A stretch of DNA of 64,000 nucleotides from NCBI GenBank assembly GCA_017434885.1, contig JAFSGE010000025.1:186001-250000 (forward strand), read 5' to 3'. This document shows positions 45,165 through 54,241 of this stretch, in pieces (positions within the stretch are counted from its first letter, which is position 1; every line of letters begins with the position of its first letter). The notes under the pieces were generated by a model. The model was not told the origin of the DNA and made no database searches. It saw nothing but the letters and a program-made list of their open reading frames with translations. Made by a program: the position numbers and the translations under genes. Source of the DNA: Lachnospiraceae bacterium (GTDB lineage: Bacteria > Bacillota > Clostridia > Lachnospirales > Lachnospiraceae).

Positions 45165-46367
45165 ATGATTATCATTCTCGGTGGAAAAGTACTGACTATG
45201 GAAGGTCAGACATGGGAAAAAGGATATATCTGTATAGAAAACGGTAAAATTCGGGATTTGGGGCCCATGAAAGAGGGAGCCCCTTTTCCTTTGCCGGAAA
45301 GAGCCGGACTGAAAGTGATAAGTGCAATCGGATGCACTGTTATGCCGGGATTAATAGAAGCCCATTGCCATATGGGAATCACGGAAGAGAAAAAGGGGAT
45401 GGAGGGGGATGACTGTAATGAAACAGTAAATCCCATTACACCTTATCTTCGTGCTATTGATGCAATCAATCCCATGGATGCTGCTTTTGATGATGCCGTC
45501 CGGGCAGGGATTACCTCTGCCATGATTGGTCCGGGTAGTGCAAATGTAGTTGGCGGTACCTTTGCGTTTGTAAAAACCCATGGAAGAAATATCGACAATC
45601 TGATTGTAAAAAATCCTGCAGCCATGAAGGTAGCATTTGGGGAAAATCCGAAAGTGAATTACGGCCAACAGCAAAAATCGCCTGCCACCAGAATGTCAAT
45701 TGCGGCTATGCTCAGAGAGGAACTTTTTAAAGCGGCGGCATATTATGAAAAGAAGAAGGCGGGAATGGAAAGACAGGATGAGGACTTTCGCTATGAATGC
45801 TGGATTCCGGTGTTTGCCGGGGAAATCCCGCTGAAAGCGCATGTACACAGGGCAGATGACATTCTGACGGCGGTCAGGATAGCAAAAGAATTTGGTCTTT
45901 CGCTAACCCTTGACCATTGCAGTGAGGGACATCTGATTGCCGAGGAAGTAAAAAGGTCGGGAGCTCCTGCAATTGTGGGACCGGACCTTGCAAGCAGGAA
46001 CAAAATTGAAGTGCAGAACATGGCGTTTAAAACGGTGGGTATTTTGAATGAAGCCGGGGTTAAAACTGCCATTACAACTGACCATCCTGTCAGCCTGATA
46101 CAATCCCTTCCCATTTGTGCAGGGTTGGCGGTAAAATCAGGGTTAAAGGAAGAGGAAGCACTGAAATCCATTACCATTTATCCGGCGCAAATTTGCCGCG
46201 TTGATGAGAGGGTAGGCAGTCTGAAGGCGGGAAAAGATGCAGATATTGTAATCTTTAACGGTAATCCCCTTTCTATAGAGACGAGGGCGCTTTGCACCAT
46301 CATTGACGGTGAGGTTGCTTATCGCGACAAATCCTTTGCTTTACCTACAGACGGAAAACGGGTATAA
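45165..46367 (+). CDS. Amidohydrolase-family metal-dependent hydrolase
   Basis: Enzyme of 400 residues; the start at 45165 follows AAAGGTG. The N-terminal beta-sandwich (IIILGGKVLTMEGQTWEKG) leads to the metal-binding VMPGLIEAHCHMG motif (His-x-His), then a barrel with DHCSEGHL and TDHPV, and the closing LKAGKDADIVIFNGNPL block. This is the imidazolonepropionase/aryldialkylphosphatase-like branch, and the natural substrate is unknown. It begins 17 bases after the SpoIIQ-like gene, so it may be read from the same transcript, though no functional link is evident. Confidence 0.9.
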   Translation: MIIILGGKVLTMEGQTWEKGYICIENGKIRDLGPMKEGAPFPLPERAGLKVISAIGCTVMPGLIEAHCHMGITEEKKGMEGDDCNETVNPITPYLRAIDAINPMDAAFDDAVRAGITSAMIGPGSANVVGGTFAFVKTHGRNIDNLIVKNPAAMKVAFGENPKVNYGQQQKSPATRMSIAAMLREELFKAAAYYEKKKAGMERQDEDFRYECWIPVFAGEIPLKAHVHRADDILTAVRIAKEFGLSLTLDHCSEGHLIAEEVKRSGAPAIVGPDLASRNKIEVQNMAFKTVGILNEAGVKTAITTDHPVSLIQSLPICAGLAVKSGLKEEEALKSITIYPAQICRVDERVGSLKAGKDADIVIFNGNPLSIETRALCTIIDGEVAYRDKSFALPTDGKRV

Positions 46368-46368
46368 T
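46340..46368 (+). promoter_or_regulatory. Candidate promoter of the GH9-like/ddl/murF group
   Basis: TTTACC at 46340-46345 and a perfect TATAAT at 46363-46368 with a 17-base spacer, overlapping the end of the amidohydrolase gene. Confidence 0.5.
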
Positions 46369-46408
46369 ATAAAAGATGTTGAATACGAAGGATTAGGGAG
46401 GAAGGGTT

Positions 46409-47938
46409 TTGAAAACAGTAGGAATCTTAACTGCTCTTCTTTGTATGTTGCTGCTGGCAGGGTGTGAAGAGGAGTTTCCTGCAGAAACAGCAACTCAACA
46501 GACAGAAGATATGATTACCAGCATGGAAGCAGAGCCGGTGCTTTCTTACGAGGTGCCAAAGAGTGTTCCGGGAATACTGGTGAATCAACTCGGATATACT
46601 ACCGGAAGCAGTAAAGTGGCGGTTTTTCGCGGTAGGGAAATGCCCGAGCAGTTTTATGTAAAGGAAGAAAGTTCGCAGAAGATAGTCTATACGGGAACAC
46701 TGGAAATAAAGAAACAGGATAGTGTCAGCAAAGAGGTAAGCTGTTACGGAGACTTCAGTGCGGTGATATCGCCGGGAGTCTACTACATAGAAGCCCCCAT
46801 ACTGGGGCGTTCTTACAGTTTTGAAATAGGAGAGGCAGTATACGCACCATTGTTTGATGAAGCCTGTAAGCAGTACTATTATAATCGGTGCGGTATGACA
46901 TTGACAGAGGAATATGCAGGAGATGGTGCGCACAATGCCTGCCATACGGCAAAAGCTGTTTCCCAGACAGATACATCACTTACTCTTGACGCAAGCGGCG
47001 GTTGGCATCAGGACGAAAAAGGGCAGAAGAATATGATGACGGCAGCAAGGACGGTATCTACGCTGTTATTGGCCTATGAGTTGTATCCGCAGGTGTTTTC
47101 GGATAACTGCGGTATTCCGGAAAGCGGAAACGGCGTGCCGGATATTTTGGATGAAATCAAATACGAAATTGACTGGATGCTTAAGATGCAACAGCAGGAA
47201 AGCGGTGCGGTCTATGCGGGAGTCAGTGTGTATGCCAAAAGCGGTGACGCATCTTCCAAAGCGGCAGAAATCTATGTAGAACCGATTTCCTTAGACGCCG
47301 GCAAGGCATTTGCCATGGCACTTGCCAAATTCAGTTATTTGTACCAAAATTATGATACTGTGTATGCCACGAATTGCCTTAAGGCAGCAGACAGGGCGTG
47401 GAAATATGTGGAACTCAACGAAAATAATAAAGAGACAGATGAGTGGGAGTTTGCGGCAGCTGCAGAATTGTACCGGGCTTCCGGGCAGACTTCCTATAGC
47501 GCACATGCAACCAGATTTTTAAGAGAAAAGAAATATGAGACGGTGTGGAATGAGACTACGATGCTTGGTTGCGTGACTTATTTATCCACAAAGCATGTAG
47601 TGAATACTACATACTGTGAGAATGTAATGAATTATTTGATGGCAAAAGCGGAAGATATTTCTTATGTGGCAAGAGATGCCGTATACTTTACGGCAGGCAC
47701 GAAAGAACAGGATAATGATACGCAGCTTTTGTTTGAAATGATGTGTCTTTCGGTGGTAAATCACATTATTTCAAATCATGAGTATGAGACCATTATCGAG
47801 AATCATCTGCATTATTTTACAGGCAGAAACATAACAGCATATAATCATATCAGTGATCCGGTGGGAATTATGAAGCAGTTTGAGTCGGATGCAAAGCTGG
47901 TGGTGATGCTTAGCGGTATTTTGTACAACGGAAGATAA
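46409..47938 (+). CDS. GH9-like lipoprotein, probably catalytically degenerate
   Basis: Exported protein of 509 residues with a TTG start behind GGGAGGAAGG. The signal ends in lipobox LLAGC. Residues about 55-150 match the Ig-like domain that precedes GH9 barrels (ILVNQLGYTTGSSKVAVF), and the rest is an alpha/alpha barrel of the endoglucanase family (ASGGWHQDEKG, GIPESGNGVPDILDEIKYEIDWML, YFTGRN). In active GH9 enzymes the first block reads GGWxDAGDxxK, with the catalytic base in DAGD; here it is GGWHQDEKG at 197-205. The C-terminal region with the acid Glu is also missing. It may bind polysaccharide rather than cut it. It leads a group with ddl and murF. Confidence 0.8.
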   Translation: MKTVGILTALLCMLLLAGCEEEFPAETATQQTEDMITSMEAEPVLSYEVPKSVPGILVNQLGYTTGSSKVAVFRGREMPEQFYVKEESSQKIVYTGTLEIKKQDSVSKEVSCYGDFSAVISPGVYYIEAPILGRSYSFEIGEAVYAPLFDEACKQYYYNRCGMTLTEEYAGDGAHNACHTAKAVSQTDTSLTLDASGGWHQDEKGQKNMMTAARTVSTLLLAYELYPQVFSDNCGIPESGNGVPDILDEIKYEIDWMLKMQQQESGAVYAGVSVYAKSGDASSKAAEIYVEPISLDAGKAFAMALAKFSYLYQNYDTVYATNCLKAADRAWKYVELNENNKETDEWEFAAAAELYRASGQTSYSAHATRFLREKKYETVWNETTMLGCVTYLSTKHVVNTTYCENVMNYLMAKAEDISYVARDAVYFTAGTKEQDNDTQLLFEMMCLSVVNHIISNHEYETIIENHLHYFTGRNITAYNHISDPVGIMKQFESDAKLVVMLSGILYNGR

Positions 47939-47992
47939 ACAGGAACAAGAAATAATTGAAAGAATATAGAGTCGGAAAGGAAAAACAGAACA

Positions 47993-49018
47993 ATGAAAGT
48001 AGTAGTTTTGGCAGGAGGAATCAGTACAGAAAGAGATGTTTCTTTAAGCTCGGGAGCAAAGATTTATAAGGCACTTAAAAGAAACGGGCATCAGGCGGTG
48101 CTTTTGGACGTTTATTTAGGATATGCGGACGAGGATGCAGATAACATCTTTGACAAAGAAGAAGACTGGGCAAAAGAACTTGGCGGTATTGCGGAGAAGA
48201 ATCCTGATATTGAGCAGGTGAAAGCAATGCGCCCTGATGGTGATAAGAATTTTTTTGGCCCCAATGTGATTTCCATCTGTCAGGCAGCGGATGTGGTATT
48301 TATGGCACTTCACGGTGAAAACGGAGAAAACGGAAAGATTCAGGCTTGCTTTGATTTGATGGGGATTAGATATACGGGAACAGACTATGTAAGTTCCGCT
48401 ATCTGTATGGATAAAGGGCTGACCAAGGATATTTTTGCATGTTACGGTATTCCTACTCCTCAGGGAATTCGTCTGAAAAAAGGTGAAAAGCAGGAGAAAA
48501 CGGTAGCATTTCCTTGTATCGTAAAGGCGTGTTGCGGCGGCTCCAGTGTAGGTGTCAGCATTGCATGGAAAGAAGAAGAGTATGAAAGTGCTTTGCAGGA
48601 AGCATTTCAATATGATGATGAGGTGGTCATTGAGCAGTACATAAAGGGAAGAGAATTTTCGGTGGGTGTGATGGACGGAAAGGCACTGCCGGTAATTGAA
48701 ATTGCGCCGCTTGTTGGTTTTTATGATTACAAGAACAAATATCAGGCAGGCTCTGCCGTTGAAACCTGTCCTGCGGAAATTTCTGAAGAAAAGACAAAAG
48801 AAATGCAGGGATATGCAGAAAAAGCATTTGTGGCACTTCGGTTAAAAAATTATGCCAGAATGGATTTCATGATGAGTGAACAGGGGGAAATTTATTGCTT
48901 GGAGGCCAATACACTTCCCGGCATGACACCTACGTCACTTCTGCCTCAGGAGGCGGCTGCAGTAGGCATTAACTATGAGCAGCTTTGTGAAAAGATTATG
49001 GAGGCAGCTCTGAGATAA
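47993..49018 (+). CDS. ddl: D-alanine--D-alanine ligase
   Basis: ATP-grasp enzyme of 341 residues that joins two D-alanines for peptidoglycan precursors. The glycine-rich opening (VVVLAGGISTERDVSLSSG), the MALHGENGENGKIQ segment, the ATP loop KACCGGSSVGVS and the closing EANTLPGMTPTSLLPQEA are all family marks. An insertion at about 45-80 (GYADEDADNIFDKEEDW) makes it slightly longer than the E. coli DdlB form. MurF, which uses its product, is the next gene. Confidence 0.96.
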   Translation: MKVVVLAGGISTERDVSLSSGAKIYKALKRNGHQAVLLDVYLGYADEDADNIFDKEEDWAKELGGIAEKNPDIEQVKAMRPDGDKNFFGPNVISICQAADVVFMALHGENGENGKIQACFDLMGIRYTGTDYVSSAICMDKGLTKDIFACYGIPTPQGIRLKKGEKQEKTVAFPCIVKACCGGSSVGVSIAWKEEEYESALQEAFQYDDEVVIEQYIKGREFSVGVMDGKALPVIEIAPLVGFYDYKNKYQAGSAVETCPAEISEEKTKEMQGYAEKAFVALRLKNYARMDFMMSEQGEIYCLEANTLPGMTPTSLLPQEAAAVGINYEQLCEKIMEAALR

Positions 49019-49105
49019 GAAGGGGGATGCAGGAAAAGGTTCGGACAGTGCTGTGAAAGAATTTGACAGCAGTACGATATAAGTCAGTAAGGAGATATGC
49101 GTAGT

Positions 49106-50500
49106 ATGAAAAATATGACGCTTGCTAATATTGCCAAGGCATGCAAAGGGACTCTTTGCGGTGCGGTTGGTGCAAACGGGAATGATGCAGAAGCAACCTG
49201 CGTGGTAATAGATTCCCGGCAAATGATGCCCGGAGGGGTTTTTATTGCGACAAAAGGAGAGCGTGTGGACGGACACAGCTTTATCCCGCAGATGGCAGAA
49301 AAAGGTGCACTTGGCATTGTGTGTGAAAAGGAGCCGCAGAACTGTGCCATACCTTATATTTTGGTGGAAGACTCTTTTTGGGCATTGAAAAAGATTGCTG
49401 AGTTTTACAGACAGCAGCTTACCATTCCGGTAGTCGGAATTACGGGAAGTGTGGGGAAAACCAGCACAAAAGAAATGATAGCGGCTGTGCTTTCGGAAAA
49501 ATTCTGTGTGCTGAAAACAGAAGGAAACTTTAACAACGAAGTAGGACTTCCACTTACAGTGCTTCGAATCAGAGAAGAGCATGAGGTAGCAGTGGTTGAA
49601 ATGGGTATCAGCGATTTTGGAGAGATGCACAGACTAAGCAAGGTGGCAAAACCTGACATATGCGTCATGACAAATATCGGACAGTGTCATTTGGAAAATT
49701 TAGGAACCAGAGAAGGGATTCTGAAAGCGAAATCCGAAATATTTGATTTTATGAATCCGAAGGGGCATGTTTTTGTTAACGGAGATGACGACATGCTGCA
49801 GAAGGTTTCCGTAAAGGGAGAAAGTTCTTTGGCGCATTTTGGGATGAACCCGGAAAATGAAGTGTATGCGTCTGATGTGATGAACAAAGGGCTTTTTGGT
49901 TCCCGGGCGGTGATTCATATGGGGCTTGAAGTATTTCCTGTAGAAATTCCGTTGCCGGGAGCGCATATGGTGTATAATGCATTGGCGGCGGCTTCGGTAG
50001 GAAAATGTCTCGGACTTACCAAAGAGCAGATGCAGGCAGGTATTGCAGGAGTGCAGGCAGTAGGTGGCAGAAGTAATGTGATGGCACTTTCGGAGTATAC
50101 GGTGATTGATGATTGCTATAATGCAAATCCGGTATCCATGAAAGCAGCAATTGACTTGCTTTCCATGGCGCTTGGACGTAAGGTGGCAGTGCTTGGAGAT
50201 ATGTTTGAACTTGGAGATGCGGAGCGTATGCTTCATGAAGAAGTAGGAGCATATGCTGCAGAAAAAGGCATTGATGTCATTGTTTGCGCAGGCGGACTTT
50301 CTGTGCATATGTATGAAGGAGCGTTAAGCTGTGAGCGGGAAGGACTTATGGCAGCGCAGAAAAGGGAAGCGTATTATTTTGCAACAAGAGATGAAATGCT
50401 GGAGAAGCTGGGCGGAATTTTGAAACATGGAGACAACATTTTAGTAAAGGCTTCTCACGGAATGCATTTTGAAAAAGTAGTAGAGTATTTGAAACGATAA
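49106..50500 (+). CDS. murF: UDP-N-acetylmuramoyl-tripeptide--D-alanyl-D-alanine ligase
   Basis: Mur ligase of 464 residues that adds D-Ala-D-Ala to the UDP-MurNAc tripeptide in the cytoplasm. The ATP-binding GITGSVGKTSTKEM, the GNFNNEVGLPLTVL block and DDCYNANPVSMKAAID are characteristic. ATGs at 49097 and 49106 compete; the AAGGAG site at 49089 is two bases from the first and eleven from the second, so 49106 is chosen with low certainty. It follows ddl in the order of the pathway. A bidirectional hairpin ends the group. Confidence 0.95.
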   Translation: MKNMTLANIAKACKGTLCGAVGANGNDAEATCVVIDSRQMMPGGVFIATKGERVDGHSFIPQMAEKGALGIVCEKEPQNCAIPYILVEDSFWALKKIAEFYRQQLTIPVVGITGSVGKTSTKEMIAAVLSEKFCVLKTEGNFNNEVGLPLTVLRIREEHEVAVVEMGISDFGEMHRLSKVAKPDICVMTNIGQCHLENLGTREGILKAKSEIFDFMNPKGHVFVNGDDDMLQKVSVKGESSLAHFGMNPENEVYASDVMNKGLFGSRAVIHMGLEVFPVEIPLPGAHMVYNALAAASVGKCLGLTKEQMQAGIAGVQAVGGRSNVMALSEYTVIDDCYNANPVSMKAAIDLLSMALGRKVAVLGDMFELGDAERMLHEEVGAYAAEKGIDVIVCAGGLSVHMYEGALSCEREGLMAAQKREAYYFATRDEMLEKLGGILKHGDNILVKASHGMHFEKVVEYLKR

Positions 50501-50515
50501 TTAGAAGTATAAAGA

Positions 50516-50547
50516 AAGAAGCAGGTTATTCGCCTGCTTCTTCTTTT
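50516..50547. terminator. Shared bidirectional terminator of murF and plsC
   Basis: The stem AAGAAGCAGG / CCTGCTTCTT has an A-rich left flank and a TTTT right flank, so it works for both converging genes. It overlaps the end of the acyltransferase gene. Confidence 0.8.
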
Positions 50548-51266
50548 ATCTTAGCATAAGTGTTCATAATTACATCACGGGTATAAGCGCCAAGTCTTTT
50601 CTGATCTTCTTTGGCAAGGTCTTTCGGATAAATAGGTTTTCCGTATTCCAAAATAACATTTGCTTTTCTGATTTTGGGAAGATGGTCTTCGAAAATAGCA
50701 GCTGAGTTGTAAATCGTCATCGGAACAATGGGGCATCCTGTTTTGGAAGCAATTTTAAAGCTTCCCTCGTGGAATTCCATAAAAGTATGATTTACTTTAT
50801 TTCGAGTACCTTCCGGAAAAATGCAAATGGAAATACCTGATTTCACCTTTTCGATGGCGGTCAGAATAATCTGTAATCCCTGCTTAACGTCTTCACGGTC
50901 AAGGAACAGACAATGCAGGTTACGCATCCAGTTAACCAGAAGAGGCCATTTTAACATTTCTTTTTTTGCAATGTAGCCGGTGGGTCTTGGAACTCTGATA
51001 TAGGTAATCAGAATGTCAAAATAACTTCTGTGATTTCCGATGTAAAGAACGGCTTCATCCTTGGGAACATTTTCAAGTCCTCTTACGGTAACCTTGGTGC
51101 CGCTGATAAAAAGACAACAACGGAATGCCCAGTTTACAATGGCAAGGGAACTTTTATTTTTGGCATCCATATTAAATTTGCCGATAATCCACTCTGCAAT
51201 CAAAAGGGGAATACTGCAAACCAAAAATAAAACAACAAAACAAACAAGTATTATAAAACGTATCAT
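50526..51266 (-). CDS. plsC: 1-acyl-sn-glycerol-3-phosphate acyltransferase
   Basis: Membrane-associated acyltransferase of 246 residues that converts lysophosphatidic acid to phosphatidic acid in phospholipid synthesis. A hydrophobic N-terminal helix (about 3-25) anchors it. The catalytic NHRSYFD (His-x4-Asp) motif and the FPEGTRNK block are intact. Length is normal for the family. It is transcribed alone and converges on murF. Confidence 0.94.
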   Translation of the reverse strand: MIRFIILVCFVVLFLVCSIPLLIAEWIIGKFNMDAKNKSSLAIVNWAFRCCLFISGTKVTVRGLENVPKDEAVLYIGNHRSYFDILITYIRVPRPTGYIAKKEMLKWPLLVNWMRNLHCLFLDREDVKQGLQIILTAIEKVKSGISICIFPEGTRNKVNHTFMEFHEGSFKIASKTGCPIVPMTIYNSAAIFEDHLPKIRKANVILEYGKPIYPKDLAKEDQKRLGAYTRDVIMNTYAKIKEEAGE

Positions 51267-51359
51267 AAAAATGCCTCATTTTCATTAATTTTTAGAGCAT
51301 TTATAGTATAGCTGATGAAAGTTGTTTTGGCAATAGTTACCTCGTAGTGTTTGATTTCG

Positions 51360-51388
51360 TTGCGACTTTAGTCCGAGTGTGATAAAAT
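51360..51388 (+). promoter_or_regulatory. Candidate promoter of the GT2/membrane-protein pair
   Basis: TTGCGA at 51360-51365 and TAAAAT at 51383-51388 are separated by 17 bases, 50 bases before the glycosyltransferase start. Confidence 0.55.
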
Positions 51389-51438
51389 GTAAAGCATCGG
51401 AAGAAAGTAGGGCACGAGCAAAGCGAAAGGATATCAAA

Positions 51439-52383
51439 ATGGACAAGATTGCAGTATTAATTCCTTGTTATAATGAAGAAAAAACCATTGCAAAGGTGGT
51501 TAAGGACGCCAAGTCGGCACTTCCTGAAGCAGTGATTTATGTATATGACAATAACTCCACAGACCGTACCGTGGAACTGGCGAAAGAAGCCGGTGCGGTG
51601 GTTCGGCATGAATATGTGCAGGGAAAGGGAAATGTTATCCGTAGAATGTTCCGTGAAATAGATGCACAGTGTTACATTATGGTGGACGGAGATGACACCT
51701 ACCCCATGGAGTTTGCCCCTGAAATGGTGGATAAGGTGCTTTCACACAATGCGGATATGGTAGTGGGGGACAGACTTTCTTCTACGTATTTCGAAGAAAA
51801 TAAGCGTCCTTTCCATAACATGGGAAACAGCGTGGTGCGTGCCAGCATAAATCATCTTTTCGGATGTAAGATAATGGACATCATGACAGGCTTCCGTGCG
51901 TTCAGTTACGGCTTTGTAAAGACATTCCCTGTGCTTTCCAAGGGATTTGAAATTGAGACGGAAATGACCATTCATGCAGTGTACAACGGTATGCAGATTG
52001 AGAATGTGATTGTGGAATACAGAGACAGACCGGAGGGAAGTGAGTCTAAGCTGAACACTTACTCTGACGGTTTGAAAGTGTTAAATACTATATTCAGGCT
52101 TTACAGGGACTACAAGCCTTTGGGATTTTTCAGCCTGCTTTCTCTGGCGCTTGTAGTGATTGCAGCATTATTCTTTATTCCTGTTCTGGTTGAATTTATT
52201 CAGACAGGGCTTGTTTTGAAGTTCCCTACGTTAATTGTTTGCGGATTTACGGTGATTGCAGCGATACAGTCTTTGTTTGCAGGGCTGATTCTCTCTAACA
52301 TGGCACAGAAGAACAGAAGGGACTTTGAGTACCGTTTTACCTGTGTATGTGAAAAGGAGCGCAGTCAGCGCAGAGAAGGATAG
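51439..52383 (+). CDS. Family 2 glycosyltransferase with C-terminal membrane helices
   Basis: Enzyme of 314 residues; the start at 51439 follows GAAAGG. The GT-A fold opens with IAVLIPCYNEEKTIAKVV, and VDGDDTYP supplies the metal-binding acidic motif. Two hydrophobic segments near the C-terminus (about 238-262 and 270-300) fix it to the membrane. It resembles the dolichol-phosphate mannose synthase-like group that loads a sugar onto a lipid carrier. The next gene, 76 bases downstream, encodes a large polytopic protein that could use that lipid-linked sugar. The pairing recalls B. subtilis YkoT and YkoS. Confidence 0.9.
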   Translation: MDKIAVLIPCYNEEKTIAKVVKDAKSALPEAVIYVYDNNSTDRTVELAKEAGAVVRHEYVQGKGNVIRRMFREIDAQCYIMVDGDDTYPMEFAPEMVDKVLSHNADMVVGDRLSSTYFEENKRPFHNMGNSVVRASINHLFGCKIMDIMTGFRAFSYGFVKTFPVLSKGFEIETEMTIHAVYNGMQIENVIVEYRDRPEGSESKLNTYSDGLKVLNTIFRLYRDYKPLGFFSLLSLALVVIAALFFIPVLVEFIQTGLVLKFPTLIVCGFTVIAAIQSLFAGLILSNMAQKNRRDFEYRFTCVCEKERSQRREG

Positions 52384-52459
52384 CAGAGGTGCTGATAAAC
52401 TGCCGGAGATTGTATGAGACGGCAGATGCAGTGGAATCATGAAAAGGATGTGACGATTC

Positions 52460-54190
52460 ATGAAAAAAATAATCAGTAATTGGTATGTGATAGTTGCCGC
52501 AGGCTTTATTGTCTTTGCGGCACTCATCTTTTTTATTTTCGGTGAGAGCAGTCTGATTGCGGTACATGACAACCTTGATTTGTTTGTAGCGCAGTTTCAG
52601 ATGCTTAAAAATACAGATACATTTTGGGCGCATAATGTGACGGTACCGTTTCTGGGAGGGATTACCAGGGATAATCTGCCTTCGGAATTTTCTCTTTACA
52701 CCATGCTCTATATGATACTGCCATCTTACTATGCGTATGTTGTGGGGTATTTGCTGAAAATTGTGATTGCCATTGCATCTTGTATTCTCCTTGCCAAGGA
52801 TTTTTGTAAAGAGCGTTACGGGGACTACAAGCCGCTTGTATGGACGTGCGGACTTGCTTACGGCATTTTAAATGTATTTCCTGCATTCGGTATTCCTTTT
52901 GCGTCTATTCCTCTTGCGGTGTATCTGGTGCGGAAAATAGAAAGAAAACCTTCATTTTGGTGGTATGCGGCGTTGTTTGCTTATCCGCTGCTATCGTATT
53001 TTTCCTATTTCGGATTATTCATTCTGGCATATCTGTGTGTGGCGGTGCTTTGGATATGGATAAAGGATAAAAAAATTCCTGTCAGGTTGCTTGTTGCTGT
53101 TGTGGTGCTTTCGGCAGGATGTATCGTGTGTGAGTACCGTTTGTTTGGTGTTATGTTGTTTAGTGATGCGCTGACGATTCGTTCCACCATGGAGGCAGGA
53201 AGCTACAACGCGGCAGAGATTTTGCGGACAATGTGGGAAGGATTTTCACAGGGAATGTTCCATGCGGAGAGTGTACACACTTATCTGGTGATGCCGGTTT
53301 GTCTGATTTATTTTATTTGCCTTAATTTTTCTTACTTGAAGCAGAAAAACGGCAAAGCGATTTTCTGTGATGTGTACAATCTTCTGATGCTTGTTCTTGT
53401 GTTTAACAGCGTTGTGTACGGTATTTATTATTGGGAAGGACTTCGGAGCCTGATAGAAACCATTGTGCCGCCGTTAACCGGTTGGCAGTTTAACCGTACT
53501 ATATTCTTTAGCCCCTTTGTGTGGTATGCTGCATTCTTTTTGGTGCTAAAGAGAATATACGATAAGAAAAATAAATGGCTCAGATATGCGGCAAATCTGC
53601 TTGCGTTTGTCTCTGTGCTTGTGATTGTTTTTTCAGGGACAAGATATAATGATTTTTATCATACCTGTGTTGCCAAGGCGTATGAATTACTGAAAGGTAA
53701 ACAGTCCGACCAGTTAAGCTATGGGGAGTTTTATTCAGTACCTTTGTTTGAAAAAACGAAGGCAGATATCGGTTATGATGGAGAGTGGGCGGTTGCTTAC
53801 GGTTTCCATCCGGCAATTCTGGAGTACAATGATATTGCAACCTTGGACGGGTATCTGGGATTTTATGAACAATCTTATAAGGAAGCTTTCAGGGAAGTAA
53901 TAGCGCCGGCTCTTGAGAGAGTGCCGGAAAGTCAAAGCTATTATGATACCTGGGGCGCCAGAGCATATCTTTATTCAGGAACGGATTTGTCTATTGTGAT
54001 GGCTACCCGTTCTTATCAAGTGTCGGATTACGATATCTATATCGATACGGATGCGTTCAAGGCGCTTGGAGGAAAGTACATTTTCTCAAGAATCGAGCTT
54101 TCCAATGCAGGGGAAACAGGGCTTTTGCCGATAGGAAGCTATACGGATGAAAATTCTCCATATGTGTTGTACGTTTATAAAGTGCTCTAA
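52460..54190 (+). CDS. Large polytopic membrane protein, YkoS/DUF6044-like
   Basis: Protein of 576 residues with about twelve hydrophobic segments in the first 400 and a soluble C-terminal domain of about 170 residues facing outward. The pattern after helix 1 (ESSLIAVHDNLDLFVAQFQMLK) has acidic residues in the first outer loop, as in GT-C-type glycosyltransferases that take sugars from lipid carriers. I believe this is the DUF6044 family represented by YkoS, paired with a YkoT-like GT2 enzyme; that assignment is from memory of the pattern. A role in decorating the cell surface or the spore is plausible but not shown. Confidence 0.75.
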   Translation: MKKIISNWYVIVAAGFIVFAALIFFIFGESSLIAVHDNLDLFVAQFQMLKNTDTFWAHNVTVPFLGGITRDNLPSEFSLYTMLYMILPSYYAYVVGYLLKIVIAIASCILLAKDFCKERYGDYKPLVWTCGLAYGILNVFPAFGIPFASIPLAVYLVRKIERKPSFWWYAALFAYPLLSYFSYFGLFILAYLCVAVLWIWIKDKKIPVRLLVAVVVLSAGCIVCEYRLFGVMLFSDALTIRSTMEAGSYNAAEILRTMWEGFSQGMFHAESVHTYLVMPVCLIYFICLNFSYLKQKNGKAIFCDVYNLLMLVLVFNSVVYGIYYWEGLRSLIETIVPPLTGWQFNRTIFFSPFVWYAAFFLVLKRIYDKKNKWLRYAANLLAFVSVLVIVFSGTRYNDFYHTCVAKAYELLKGKQSDQLSYGEFYSVPLFEKTKADIGYDGEWAVAYGFHPAILEYNDIATLDGYLGFYEQSYKEAFREVIAPALERVPESQSYYDTWGARAYLYSGTDLSIVMATRSYQVSDYDIYIDTDAFKALGGKYIFSRIELSNAGETGLLPIGSYTDENSPYVLYVYKVL

Positions 54191-54197
54191 GTGTAAA

Positions 54198-54229
54198 AAG
54201 GCTTACGCCCTGCAGCGTAAGCCTTCTTT
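54198..54229. terminator. Terminator between the membrane-protein gene and prs
   Basis: A perfect 10 bp stem (AAGGCTTACG / CGTAAGCCTT) with an A run on the left and CTTTG on the right. It probably ends both converging transcripts. Confidence 0.8.
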
Positions 54230-54241
54230 GTGCTGTAAATG

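Noticed and set aside
49700-50308. Long minus-strand frame of 202 codons opposite murF
   Set aside because: It is a mirror of the well-supported murF coding frame, with a His/Cys-rich product typical of antisense frames.
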